DNA of 22,599 nt, from NCBI GenBank assembly GCA_023390245.1, contig JAEWDF010000046.1, positions 1-22,599 on the forward strand. The letters are read 5' to 3'. The DNA is from Pseudomonadota bacterium. Its GTDB lineage: Bacteria > Pseudomonadota > Alphaproteobacteria > Caulobacterales > Caulobacteraceae. Positions 7,383 to 16,832 of this stretch are shown here, piece after piece. Both the position numbers and the translations under genes were made by a program. The first letter of the stretch is position 1; each line of letters starts with the position of its first letter. Under the pieces are notes generated by a model. It made no database searches and was not told the origin of the DNA. It saw nothing but the letters and a program-made list of their open reading frames with translations.

Positions 7383-8033
7383 TCAGGCCGGATTCTCTTC
7401 CAGCCGCTTGTCCAGATAGGCGCCGACGCGGCGCTCGACGGCGCCCAGGTGGTCCTGCCAGAAGTGGCTGGCGCCCTCTTCCAGCTCGTAGTCGATGACG
7501 ATGCCCTTCTGGGTGCGCAACTTGTTGACCACGCGCTCGACCTCGACCGGCGGCACGATGGAGTCGGCCGTGCCGTGCAGGAACAGGCCCGAGGCGGGGC
7601 AGGGAGCCAGGAAGCTGAAGTCGTACATGTTCGACGGCGGGGAGACCGAGATGAAGCCGTCCGTCTCGGGCCGGCGCATCAGCAGCTGCATGCCGATATA
7701 GGCGCCGAACTGATAGCCGGCGACCCAGGTTTGGCTGGCGCCGGGATTGTTGGCCTGGAGCCAGTCCAGCGCGGTGGCCGCGTCCGCCAGTTCGCCGATG
7801 CCCGAATCGAACTCGCCCTGCGACTTGCCCACGCCGCGCGAATTGTAGCGCAGGGTGGCGAAGCCGCGCTGCTGGAACAGCTGGTGCAGGGTGACCGTCA
7901 CCGGATTGTTCATGTGCCCGCCCGCCTTGGGGTGCGGATGCAGGATCAGGGCGATCGGGGCGTTCGGGCGCTTGCCCGGGGAATAGCGGCCTTCGATGCG
8001 GCCGGAGGCGCCGGGCAGGATGACTTCAGGCAT
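7383..8033 (-). CDS. Alpha/beta-hydrolase-fold protein lacking the usual nucleophilic serine
   Basis: The 216-aa protein has the compact alpha/beta hydrolase layout: LHPHPKAGGHMNN near the oxyanion region, NSRGVGKSQG, the nucleophile elbow, an acidic residue in HGTADSIVPP (Asp157) and a His in GASHFW (His190). At the elbow, where G-x-S-x-G/A is expected, the sequence reads VAGYQFGAYIG, placing Gln108 (codon complement at 7710-7712) where serine should be. Family knowledge (COG2945-like small hydrolases) suggests esterase or peptidase activity, but this copy may be non-catalytic or act differently. It reads away from the suf operon and shares a 159-base upstream region with it. ATG 8033 is the only sensible start. 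Confidence 0.82.
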   Translation of the reverse strand: MPEVILPGASGRIEGRYSPGKRPNAPIALILHPHPKAGGHMNNPVTVTLHQLFQQRGFATLRYNSRGVGKSQGEFDSGIGELADAATALDWLQANNPGASQTWVAGYQFGAYIGMQLLMRRPETDGFISVSPPSNMYDFSFLAPCPASGLFLHGTADSIVPPVEVERVVNKLRTQKGIVIDYELEEGASHFWQDHLGAVERRVGAYLDKRLEENPA

Positions 8034-8080
8034 GTCGGCTCTGGAATCCGTTCAACTGTCATTTCGCGGCCGCGTAATAC

Positions 8081-8111
8081 TTGACCGCCAGGGTAGGACT
8101 TTCTAAGTCCC
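8081..8111 (+). promoter_or_regulatory. suf operon promoter with IscR-type palindromic operator
   Basis: A -35-like TTGACC at 8081-8086 is followed, after 17 bases, by a -10-like TAAGTC at 8104-8109. Overlapping the -10 is the perfect inverted repeat GGACTTTCTAAGTCC (8096-8110). Its GACT-N5-AGTC core has the same spacing as the E. coli type 1 IscR site. It lies 83 bases upstream of an Rrf2/IscR-type gene, so the simplest reading is autorepression of the operon. The promoter elements are matched by eye and the transcription start is inferred. Confidence 0.65.
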
Positions 8112-8124
8112 TCCAGCGCGCCGC

Positions 8125-8140
8125 CGCCTTCGCGAAGGCG
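8125..8140 (+). repeat. 16-bp perfect palindrome in the suf leader
   Basis: CGCCTTCGCGAAGGCG is self-complementary over all 16 bases and lies in the inferred untranslated leader, 52 bases before the iscR-like start. It could form a small RNA hairpin or be a second protein-binding site. The GC-rich background makes chance occurrence possible. Confidence 0.4.
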
Positions 8141-8192
8141 CGGGTTCTAGCACGGGAACCCCGGAAAGCGCGCAATTTTTGAGGGTGCGCGA

Positions 8193-8669
8193 ATGCGTCT
8201 GTCGACCAAGGGACGATACGCCGTGATGGCGATGGCCGATCTGGCGAAGAACGGACGCGGAGAGGGCGGCCAGGGCCGGGCCGTGTCGCTGGCCGAGATC
8301 GCCGCGCGCCAGGAGATTTCGCTGAGTTATCTGGAGCAGTTGTTCGCCCGCCTGAGGAAGAGCGGCCTGGTGCGCAGCGTGCGCGGGCCCGGCGGCGGCT
8401 ATCGCCTGGCGAAGGGGGCGCACGAGACGGTGGTGGCCGAGATCGTGCTGGCGGTGGACGAGCCGATCCGCGCGACCCGCTGCGTGGCGCACGGCACGCC
8501 CAGGGGCTGCATGCTGGGCGGCGAGCGCTGCATCACCCACGACCTGTGGGAGGACCTGGGCGACGAGATTCATCGCTACCTGTCCGGCGTGTCTCTGGAG
8601 GACGTGGTGATGCGCCGCACGGGCGCCCGTCGCCGTCCGGCGGCCGAAGCGGTGGGGGTGGCGGCGTGA
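8193..8669 (+). CDS. iscR: Rrf2-family Fe-S-sensing transcriptional regulator (IscR-like)
   Basis: The 158-aa protein starts MRLSTKGRYAVMAM, the classic Rrf2 N-terminus. A winged helix follows, with SLAEIAARQEISLSYLEQLF as recognition region and VRGPGGGYRL as wing. The putative cluster ligands are Cys97, Cys106, Cys113 and His116, in the same order as the Cys-Cys-Cys-His set of E. coli IscR (92, 98, 104, 107) but with wider spacing. A short Gly-rich insertion lies at residues 21-29. IscR homologues bind a [2Fe-2S] cluster and repress Fe-S assembly genes. It is first in the suf operon, behind an IscR-type palindrome. The start at ATG 8193 has GAGGG upstream. Its stop overlaps the GTG of the next gene. 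Confidence 0.92.
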   Translation: MRLSTKGRYAVMAMADLAKNGRGEGGQGRAVSLAEIAARQEISLSYLEQLFARLRKSGLVRSVRGPGGGYRLAKGAHETVVAEIVLAVDEPIRATRCVAHGTPRGCMLGGERCITHDLWEDLGDEIHRYLSGVSLEDVVMRRTGARRRPAAEAVGVAA

Positions 8670-9804
8670 CCCCAATCTATCTGGACTACAACGCCTCGGC
8701 TCTGGTGCGTCCCGAAGTCTTGGACGCCATGACCAAGGCCCTGGCCGACAACGGCAATCCGTCGGCGGTCCATGCCGCCGGACGCCGGGCGCGGGCGCGG
8801 GTCGAGACGGCGCGGGCCCAGGTCGCGGACCTGGTCGGCGCCGATCCGACGGCGGTGGTCTTCTCTTCCGGCGGCACGGAATCGAACGCCCAGGGCGTGA
8901 TGAGCGCCCTGGCGGCCGGCTGCGAGCGGCTGATCGTCGGCGCGACCGAACACCCGTGCGTGGCCGAGGCGGCGATCGCCTCCGGCGCCCCGGTCGAAGG
9001 GCTGCCGGTCGACGCGGACGGCGTGGTCGACCTGGCCTGGCTGGACGAGGCGCTGAAGCGGCCCGGCCGGGCGCTGGTCGCCATCCACCACGCGAACAAC
9101 GAAAGCGGCGTGATCCAGCCGATCGCCGAAGCGGCGCGGCTTGTGCGCGCGGCGAACGGCTGGCTGCACGTGGACGCCATCCAGTCGGCGGGCAAGATCC
9201 CGGTCGACATCCGCGTGCTGGACGCGGACAGCCTGACCCTGTCCTCGCACAAGCTGGGCGGGCCGCAAGGCGTCGGCGCCCTGGTGCTGAAGGAAGGCGT
9301 CTCGGCTGTGCGGATCCTGCACGGAGCGGGACAGGAGCGGGGGCTGCGCGCCGGCACTGAGAACGTACCCGGCATCGTCGGCTTCGGCGGCGCCGCCGAC
9401 AGCGCCGCGCGCGACCTCGACGCCATGGGCGCGCATGTCGCCTGGCGCGACGCCGCCCAGGCCAGAGTGAAGGCCGCCGGGGCGACGATCATCGGTGAGG
9501 CCGCGCCGCGCCTGCCCAACACCCTGTTCATGGCGGTGGAAGGCTGGGACAGCCCGCAACAGCTGATCACCCTGGACCTGGCGGGGGTCATGGTCTCGGC
9601 CGGCTCGGCCTGTTCGTCGGGCAAGGTGAAGCCGTCCAAGACGATCAGCGCCATGGGGCTGGATCGCCTGGCGACCGGCGGCGTGCGCGTCTCCGGCGGC
9701 TGGGGCGCAAACGAGAGCGACTGGGTGCGGTTCGCCGACGCCTGGATCGCCGCCTATGAAAAACACGAGGCGCGCGCCGCCGGGCGCGTGAGAGAGGTCG
9801 CCTG

Positions 9805-9805
<1 letters not shown>
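8666..9805 (+). CDS. Cysteine desulfurase, NifS/IscS type (first of two in the operon)
   Basis: The 379-aa class V PLP enzyme converts cysteine to alanine and an enzyme-bound persulfide for Fe-S assembly. Seen features: IYLDYNASALVRPEVL at the N-terminus, FSSGGTESNAQG for PLP phosphate binding, SSHKLGGPQGVG with the Schiff-base Lys196, and AGSACSSGKVKPS with the persulfide Cys316. The active-site loop resembles group I (NifS/IscS) enzymes and differs from the SufS encoded further down the operon. The start is GTG 8666, overlapping the iscR-like stop as GTGA. The gene is often annotated iscS or a second sufS in alphaproteobacteria, so no symbol is given. Confidence 0.92.
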
Positions 9806-11267
<1,462 letters not shown>

Positions 11268-11271
<4 letters not shown>

Positions 11272-11564
11272 GCGATCCAGAAGCAATTGGGCTGGCCCGT
11301 GAATTCGCCTTCCACATGCTGAACGGCGCATGGGCGCGAGACGATATCGCGTTGCTGAACCTGGCGGAAGCCGCTGCGCCCGAACTGGATGCCGACGGCT
11401 GGCTTGAGGCGACGACCGAAGCTCAGCGCGGGTTGGTGAAGGGGCTCCTGTTGAAGGCCGCTGACAGTGACTGGAGTTGGGAAGTTTCCACCCTTACCGG
11501 CCGAAACCCTGCCGAGTTTCGAGCAGCTCTTGGGCGCTCAAAAGTGAATGAGACCAATGCTTAG
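11268..11564 (+). CDS. Hypothetical protein inside the suf operon (98 aa)
   Basis: I do not recognise this protein. It is a small acidic-to-neutral soluble protein beginning SDPEAIGLAREFAFHML, probably mostly helical, with Trp-rich patches (NGAWARDD, DSDWSWEV) and no Cys, signal peptide or membrane segment. Evidence that it is real: it starts with GTG overlapping the sufB stop (GTGA), stays open to a TAG at 11562-11564, overlaps the sufC start by eight bases, and there is no other candidate in the interval. Base composition is lower in GC (roughly 62% by hand count) than the flanking suf genes, hinting at later acquisition or faster drift. It may be a lineage-specific accessory factor, but no function can be assigned. 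Confidence 0.7.
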
Positions 11565-12306
11565 TATCTCCAATCTCCACGTCTCCGTCGGCGACAAGCC
11601 GATCCTCAAGGGGCTGACGCTCGATGTGCCGGCGGGCGAGGTGCACGCCGTCATGGGGCCGAACGGGGCGGGCAAGTCGACGCTGGGCTACGCCCTGTCG
11701 GGCCGGCCGGGCTATGAGGCGACCGAAGGCGCCGTCGAATGGAACGGCGAGGATATGCTCGCGCTCGACCCTGCCGAGCGCGCGGCCAAGGGCGTCTTCC
11801 TGTCGTTTCAGTATCCGATCGAGATTCCCGGCGTGCCGGCCCTGACCTTCGTGCGCACGGCCCTGAACGCCCAGCGCCGCCAGCGCGGCGAGGACGAGGT
11901 GTCGGCGCCGGAGTTCCTGAGGATGGCCAAGGCGGCGTCCAAGGCCCTGAAGATGGACTTCGACATGCTGAAGCGGCCGCTGAACGTCGGCTTCTCCGGC
12001 GGCGAGAAGAAGCGGATGGAGATCCTGCAGATGGCGCTGCTTGAGCCGTCTCTGCTGATCCTCGACGAGACCGATTCCGGCCTGGACATCGACGCCCTGC
12101 GCATCGTCGCCGACGGCGTGAACGCCCTGCGGTCGCCCGAGCGGTCGATGCTCGTCATCACCCACTACCAGCGCCTGCTGGACTACATCAAACCGGATCG
12201 GGTGCACGTGCTGGCCGCGGGCCGCATCGTGGCCTCGGGCGGCCCGGACCTGGCGTTGCAGCTGGAGGCGGAAGGTTACGACAAGTATCTTCCGGCGGCG
12301 GCGTGA
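11557..12306 (+). CDS. sufC: Fe-S cluster assembly ATPase SufC
   Basis: The 249-aa ABC-type ATPase powers the SufBCD scaffold and has no transmembrane partner. Visible motifs: Walker A GPNGAGKST (34-42), Q-loop region FQYPIEIPG typical of SufC, signature FSGGEKKRMEI (146-156), Walker B LLILDETDSGLD (166-177) and the switch His in ITHYQRLLDYI. The start at ATG 11557 (MLSISNLHVSVG) matches SufC N-termini. An in-frame ATG at 11548 would add three residues. The gene overlaps the upstream 98-aa ORF by eight bases and sufD by four (GTGA), indicating tight coupling. Confidence 0.97.
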   Translation: MLSISNLHVSVGDKPILKGLTLDVPAGEVHAVMGPNGAGKSTLGYALSGRPGYEATEGAVEWNGEDMLALDPAERAAKGVFLSFQYPIEIPGVPALTFVRTALNAQRRQRGEDEVSAPEFLRMAKAASKALKMDFDMLKRPLNVGFSGGEKKRMEILQMALLEPSLLILDETDSGLDIDALRIVADGVNALRSPERSMLVITHYQRLLDYIKPDRVHVLAAGRIVASGGPDLALQLEAEGYDKYLPAAA

Positions 12307-13340
12307 GCGCAGCCTTCGACATCGACCTGACCGACGCCTCCACCTTTCCGTCTCGGCGGGTCGAGGCCTGGAAATACAGTGATTTACGGCGCTATCTTCG
12401 TGAGGCGCCGAAGCCGTCGCCGACGATCGGCGTGGGTGCGACCGGCGTGTTCGACGCCCTGGGCGGCGAGGCGATCGTCTTCGCCAACGGCCGGCCGGTC
12501 GGGGTGACGGACTTCATCGCCTCGGGCGAGCAGACGCTGCGGCTGCGCTACGTCTCCGACGCCCGGGGGACCGGCCATACCGCCAGCGCCCGCGTCGCGG
12601 CGAGGGCTGGCGCGCGGCTGCTGCTGCTGGAGACGCATGAGGGCGCGGGGTCGGCCTATGTCGCCCACAACATCCTGGAGCTGGACGTGGCCGCCGGGGC
12701 CGAGGTGACGCGCGTCGTCCTGGTCGAGGAACCCGAGGACGCCCTCTCCATCGCCCAGGCCCAGGTGAAGGTCGAGGCGGGCGGGATCTACCGCCAGACG
12801 GTGGTCGCCACGGGCGCCCGGCTGCAGCGGATCGAGACGCACGTCCAGCACTTCGCCCAGGGCGCGCAGGTGCGGGCCGACGGCCTCTATCTGCTGAACG
12901 GGTCGCGCCAGGCGGACCTGACCAGCGTGGTGTGCCACCTGGAGCGCGACGGAAACACCAGCCAACTGATCAAGGGCGTGGCCCGCGATACGGCGCGGGG
13001 CGTCTTCCAGGGCAAGATCGTGGTGGAGCGGGGCGCCGACGGCACGGACGCGCGGATGGGGCATCACGCCCTGATCGCCTCGGCCAAAGACGCCAGGAAC
13101 GGGGCCGAGATCGACGCCAAGCCGGAGCTGATCATCTACGCCGACGACGTGCAGTGCGCGCACGGCAATACGGTGGGGACGCTGGACGAGAGCGCCCTGT
13201 TCTACATGCAGCAGCGGGGCGTCCCGGCCGACGAGGCCCGCGCCCTGTTGACCCAGGCCTTCCTGATCGAGGTCGTCGACCGGATCGAGCACGAGGGCGC
13301 GCGAGAGAGGGTGCGGGAATGGCTGACGGCGCGGCTGTGA
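12303..13340 (+). CDS. sufD: Fe-S cluster assembly protein SufD
   Basis: The 345-aa protein is the SufB paralogue that partners SufB and SufC in the scaffold complex. Supporting segments are FPSRRVEAWKYSDLRRYL at the N-terminus, a beta-helix core, GTDARMGHHALIASA, and the C-terminal DDVQCAHGNTVGTLDESALF, with Cys285 and His287 corresponding to the conserved C-x-H pair implicated in cluster binding. It is shorter than E. coli SufD (about 423 aa), mainly through a reduced N-terminal region, which is common in alphaproteobacteria. The start is GTG 12303, overlapping the sufC stop. The 3' end overlaps the chosen sufS start by 22 bases. Confidence 0.94.
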   Translation: MSAAFDIDLTDASTFPSRRVEAWKYSDLRRYLREAPKPSPTIGVGATGVFDALGGEAIVFANGRPVGVTDFIASGEQTLRLRYVSDARGTGHTASARVAARAGARLLLLETHEGAGSAYVAHNILELDVAAGAEVTRVVLVEEPEDALSIAQAQVKVEAGGIYRQTVVATGARLQRIETHVQHFAQGAQVRADGLYLLNGSRQADLTSVVCHLERDGNTSQLIKGVARDTARGVFQGKIVVERGADGTDARMGHHALIASAKDARNGAEIDAKPELIIYADDVQCAHGNTVGTLDESALFYMQQRGVPADEARALLTQAFLIEVVDRIEHEGARERVREWLTARL

Positions 13341-14557
13341 CGACCTTTGATCCCTACGCCGCGCGGGCGCAGTTCCCGATCCTGTCGCGAACGGTGAACG
13401 GCAGGCCGCTGGTCTATCTGGACAACGCCGCCTCGGCCCAGAAGCCGCGGGCGGTGATCGACGCCCTCGTGAGCGCGATGGAGGGCGCTTACGCCAACGT
13501 CCACCGCGGGCTGCACACCCTGTCGAACGAGACGACCGAGGCCTATGAGCGGGCGCGGGAAATCGTCGCCGGCTTCCTGAACGCCGAGAGCGCCGAGCAG
13601 ATCGTCTGGACCAAGGGCGGCACCGAGGCGATCAACCTGGTCGCCAGCGGGCTGGGCCTGTCCATTCAGCCGGGCGACGAGATTATCGTCTCGGAGATGG
13701 AGCACCACTCCAACATCGTGCCCTGGCATTTCCTACGCGAGCGTCATGGCGCCGTGCTGAAGTGGATTCCCGTGCGGCTGGACGGGTCGCTGGACATGGC
13801 CGCCTACGCCGAGCTGCTGGGGCCCCGCACGCGGATGGTCGCCGTCACCCACATGTCGAACGTGCTGGGAACCATCAATCCGGTGGCCGAGATCGCGCGC
13901 CTGGCCCATGCGGCGGGCGCGAAGGTGCTGATCGACGGTTGCCAGGGCGCGGTCCACGCCGCGCCGGATGTGCGGGCCATCGGCTGCGACTTCTACGTCC
14001 TGACCGGGCACAAGCTGTACGGACCGACGGGGATCGGCGCCCTGTACGGCAAGGCCGAGGCGCTGGAGGCCCTGCCGCCCTATCAGGGCGGGGGCGAGAT
14101 GATCGAGACGGTCGAACGGGACCGCGTCACCTACGCCCGGCCGCCCCATCGCTTCGAGGCGGGCACGCCGCCGATCCTGGAGGCCATCGGCCTGGGCGCG
14201 GCGCTGGAGTGGCTGGCCCGGTTCGACCGGACAGCGATCCAGGCGCACGAGCATGCGCTCTACCGCCACGCCGTCGAGCGGCTGCGGGGCCAGGACTGGC
14301 TGCGCATCCTGGGCGAGGCGGAAGGCAAGGGCGCCATCCTGACCTTCGCGGTCGACGGCGCCCACGCCCATGACGTGGCCCAGATCATGGATCGCTACGG
14401 CGTCGCCGTGCGCGCCGGCCTGCACTGCGCCGAGCCGCTGGCGAAACGTCTGGGCGTGACGTCGAGCACGCGCGCCTCCTTCGCCCTATATAACACCATG
14501 GAGGACGCCGACGCCTTCGTGGACGCGCTGATCAAGGCGCGGAACTTCTTTGTGTAA
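13319..14557 (+). CDS. sufS: Cysteine desulfurase SufS
   Basis: The 412-aa group II desulfurase supplies persulfide sulfur to SufB, normally through a SufE or SufU acceptor. Motifs: ARAQFPILSRTVNGRPLVYL at the N-terminus, NVHRGLHTLSNETTEAYE, GGTEAINLVA, TGHKLYGPTGIG with PLP Lys232, and RAGLHCAEPLAKRLGV with persulfide Cys370 (364 in E. coli SufS). ATG 13319 is chosen because a strong GAGAGAGGG precedes it. GTG 13337, which overlaps the sufD stop as GTGA, is the alternative and removes six residues. No SufE or SufU gene is seen in the window. Confidence 0.95.
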   Translation: MADGAAVTTFDPYAARAQFPILSRTVNGRPLVYLDNAASAQKPRAVIDALVSAMEGAYANVHRGLHTLSNETTEAYERAREIVAGFLNAESAEQIVWTKGGTEAINLVASGLGLSIQPGDEIIVSEMEHHSNIVPWHFLRERHGAVLKWIPVRLDGSLDMAAYAELLGPRTRMVAVTHMSNVLGTINPVAEIARLAHAAGAKVLIDGCQGAVHAAPDVRAIGCDFYVLTGHKLYGPTGIGALYGKAEALEALPPYQGGGEMIETVERDRVTYARPPHRFEAGTPPILEAIGLGAALEWLARFDRTAIQAHEHALYRHAVERLRGQDWLRILGEAEGKGAILTFAVDGAHAHDVAQIMDRYGVAVRAGLHCAEPLAKRLGVTSSTRASFALYNTMEDADAFVDALIKARNFFV

Positions 14558-14561
14558 CACC

Positions 14562-14951
14562 ATGACCGACGAAAAGATTCCGGACAGCGACGCCTTCCAG
14601 GCCGCCTGGGACGAACCCCAGAAGAGCGCCTTGTCGCAGGCCGAGCTGGACAAGCTGACCGACGACCTGATCGAAGCGCTGAAGACGGTCTACGACCCGG
14701 AAATCCCGGTCGACATCTACGAACTGGGCCTGATCTATAAGGTCGACGTGTCCGACGATCGCGACGTTGTGGTGGACATGACCCTGACGGCGCCCGGCTG
14801 CCCGGTGGCCGGCGAGATGCCGGGCTGGGTCGAGACGGCCGTGGAAAAGGTCGAAGGCGTGCGCAGCGCCAAGGCCAACCTGGTGTTCGATCCGCCCTGG
14901 GACCCCTCGAAGATGAGCGACGAGGCCAAGCTCGCGCTCAACATGTTCTGA
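14562..14951 (+). CDS. sufT: SufT-type Fe-S maturation protein (DUF59/MIP18 family)
   Basis: The 129-aa protein carries the MIP18/DUF59 domain: VYDPEIPVDIYELGLIY (about 43-59), with the conserved DPE, and APGCP with Cys80. A charged N-terminal extension of about 25 residues precedes it. SufT proteins help deliver or mature Fe-S clusters and are frequently encoded in suf operons. ATG 14562 lies four bases after the sufS stop and has no obvious Shine-Dalgarno sequence. An in-frame GTG at 14550 inside sufS is possible. Its stop overlaps the ATG of the next gene. Confidence 0.92.
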   Translation: MTDEKIPDSDAFQAAWDEPQKSALSQAELDKLTDDLIEALKTVYDPEIPVDIYELGLIYKVDVSDDRDVVVDMTLTAPGCPVAGEMPGWVETAVEKVEGVRSAKANLVFDPPWDPSKMSDEAKLALNMF

Positions 14952-15340
14952 TGACCGACCTTCAAGCCGCCCCCCGTCCGCGCCGTCCGCGCCCCAAGGC
15001 CGTCACCCTGACCGACCGTGCGGCCGAGCGCGTGCGCGAGATCCTGGACAAGGCCGACAACGCCCATGTCGGCCTGCGCATCGGCGTGAAGAACGGCGGC
15101 TGCGCGGGGCAGGAATACACCTTCGCCTACGCCGACCGGGTCGAGCCGCTGGACGAGGTGGTTGAGGACAAGGGCGTCACCATCCTGATCGAGCCCAAGG
15201 CCGTGCTGTTCCTGATCGGGACCGAGATCGACTACGAAACGACGCGCCTGTCGTCGAAATTCGTCTTCAACAATCCGAATCAGACCGACGCCTGCGGCTG
15301 CGGCGAGAGCGTCACCATCGTGCCGGCCGCTGAGAGCTGA
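14951..15340 (+). CDS. sufA: A-type Fe-S carrier protein (SufA/IscA/ErpA family)
   Basis: The 129-aa A-type carrier binds and transfers Fe-S clusters or iron to targets. The three conserved ligands are visible as NGGCAGQEY (Cys51) and ACGCGES (Cys115, Cys117). The body VTLTDRAAERVREIL and LSSKFVFNNPNQ is family-typical. A proline/arginine-rich N-terminal tail (APRPRRPRPK) precedes the domain. The start ATG 14951 overlaps the sufT stop (TGATG). Its position as last core gene of the suf operon supports the sufA name, although the subfamily (SufA versus IscA versus ErpA) cannot be settled by eye. Confidence 0.93.
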   Translation: MTDLQAAPRPRRPRPKAVTLTDRAAERVREILDKADNAHVGLRIGVKNGGCAGQEYTFAYADRVEPLDEVVEDKGVTILIEPKAVLFLIGTEIDYETTRLSSKFVFNNPNQTDACGCGESVTIVPAAES

Positions 15341-15341
15341 G

Positions 15342-15713
15342 ATGGCCTATGATGCGGACTTCGGCGAATGGGTCCGCGAGCATCTGGCCGGGCTGGGCCG
15401 GCTGGAGATCAAGCGGATGTTCGGCGGGGCGGGCCTTTACGCCTCGGGCGTGATGTTCGCCATCCTGGACGATGGCGTGGTCTGGCTGAAGGCGGACGAG
15501 ACGCTGGCGCCGGATTTCCGTGCGGCGGGCTGCACGCCCTTCACCTATCCGACCAGGGCGGGGGAGCGCGTCAGCCTGGCCTATTGGTCGCTGCCCGACG
15601 CGGCGCTGGACGATCCGGACGAGGCCGCCGCCTGGGCCCGGCGGTCCCTGGACGCGGCGTTGAGGAAGAAGGCGGCTGCGCCCCGGCGCCGCGCGGCCGG
15701 ATCCAGGGCCTAG
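15342..15713 (+). CDS. TfoX N-terminal-domain protein
   Basis: The 123-aa protein matches the TfoX/Sxy N-terminal domain: EIKRMFGGAGLYASGVMFAIL followed by VWLKADETLAPDF, a strand-rich centre (TPFTYPTRAGERVSLAYWSLP) and a basic Ala/Arg/Lys tail. It lacks the C-terminal domain of full-length enterobacterial TfoX, so a competence role should not be assumed. Stand-alone domains of this kind are common in alphaproteobacteria and functionally obscure. It starts one base after the sufA stop and is probably transcribed with the suf operon. Its TAG stop overlaps the stop of the convergent ABC gene at a shared CTAG. Confidence 0.85.
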   Translation: MAYDADFGEWVREHLAGLGRLEIKRMFGGAGLYASGVMFAILDDGVVWLKADETLAPDFRAAGCTPFTYPTRAGERVSLAYWSLPDAALDDPDEAAAWARRSLDAALRKKAAAPRRRAAGSRA

Positions 15714-16798
15714 AGCCGTTCGAACGCTTGGCCGGCGGCGTCGAACAGGTGGACCTGGTCGGGCGCCGCCTGCAACGTCAGGATTTTGCCCGGACCGACC
15801 CGCACGTCGCCCGGCGCCTGAACCGTCAGGGTTTCGGCGGCGGCCGGATGGGTCAGGTGGACCAGGGTGGCGGCGCCCAGGGTCTCGGCGAACAGCACCT
15901 CGGCCTTCAGCGTCCCGCCGTCGCCGGCGAGGGCCAGGTGTTCGGGGCGGACGCCGACGGTCACCGTGTCGCCCGGCCTAGCGCGCGCGGCGTCGACGGC
16001 CGCTCGCAGCCTGTCGCCGGCCGCCGTGCGCAGGGTCGCGCCTCCGGCCGAGGCCTCCACCACCTCGGCGGCCAGCAGGTTCATCTTCGGGCTGCCGATG
16101 AAGCCGGCGACGAACAGATTGGCGGGCCGCTCGTACAGGGCCATGGGCGCGCCGACCTGCTCGATGCGGCCGCCGTTCAGCACCACGATGCGGTCGGCCA
16201 GGGTCATGGCCTCCACCTGGTCGTGGGTGACGTAGATCATGGTGGTCTTCAGTTCGGCGTGCAGCCGCGCGAACTCGTAGCGCATCCGCACCCGCAGGGC
16301 GGCGTCCAGGTTCGACAGCGGCTCGTCGAACAGGAAGACCTCGGGCTCGCGCACGATGGCGCGGCCGATGGCGACGCGCTGGCGCTGGCCACCCGACAGG
16401 GCCTTGGGCTTGCGCGACAGATAGTCGGTGATCCCCAGGGTCTCGGCCGCGCCGCGCACGCGACGGTCGATCTCGGTCCTGTCCGTCTTCGCCAGCTTCA
16501 GGCCGAAGGCCATGTTCTCATAGGCCGTCATGTGCGGGTAAAGGGCGTAGGACTGGAACACCATGGCCACGCCCCGGTCCGACGGCGACAGGTCGTTGAC
16601 CGCCCGGCCGCCGATCATGACCTGTCCCGCCGTGGTCTCCTCCAGGCCGGCGATGGTGCGCAGCAGGGTGGACTTGCCGCAGCCGGAGGGGCCGACGAAG
16701 ACCACGAACTCCCCGTCCGCGATCTCCAGGTCGACGCCTTTCAGCACCTCGACGGCGCCGAACGCCTTCCTCACGCCGACCAGCCAGACGTCCGCCAT
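15710..16798 (-). CDS. MalK/UgpC-type ABC transporter ATP-binding protein
   Basis: The 362-aa ATPase belongs to the carbohydrate-importer (CUT1) group. Motifs: Walker A GPSGCGKST (36-44), Q-loop FQSYALYPHMT, signature ALSGGQRQRVAI (about 133-144), Walker B VFLFDEPLSNLD (154-165) and the switch His192 in YVTHDQVEAMTL. A C-terminal MOBE/TOBE-like regulatory region follows, with VGVRPEHL. It would couple ATP hydrolysis to sugar or glycerol-phosphate uptake at the inner membrane. No permease or binding-protein gene lies in the window, so it is an orphan here and may serve several transporters. ATG 16798 has GGGA/GGAA upstream; the frame is open 12 codons further to a GTG. A LacI-type operator lies 38 bases upstream. 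Confidence 0.93.
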   Translation of the reverse strand: MADVWLVGVRKAFGAVEVLKGVDLEIADGEFVVFVGPSGCGKSTLLRTIAGLEETTAGQVMIGGRAVNDLSPSDRGVAMVFQSYALYPHMTAYENMAFGLKLAKTDRTEIDRRVRGAAETLGITDYLSRKPKALSGGQRQRVAIGRAIVREPEVFLFDEPLSNLDAALRVRMRYEFARLHAELKTTMIYVTHDQVEAMTLADRIVVLNGGRIEQVGAPMALYERPANLFVAGFIGSPKMNLLAAEVVEASAGGATLRTAAGDRLRAAVDAARARPGDTVTVGVRPEHLALAGDGGTLKAEVLFAETLGAATLVHLTHPAAAETLTVQAPGDVRVGPGKILTLQAAPDQVHLFDAAGQAFERL

Positions 16799-16832
16799 GC
16801 TTCCATTCCCTAAGCGACCTTGTCGGGCGCGC

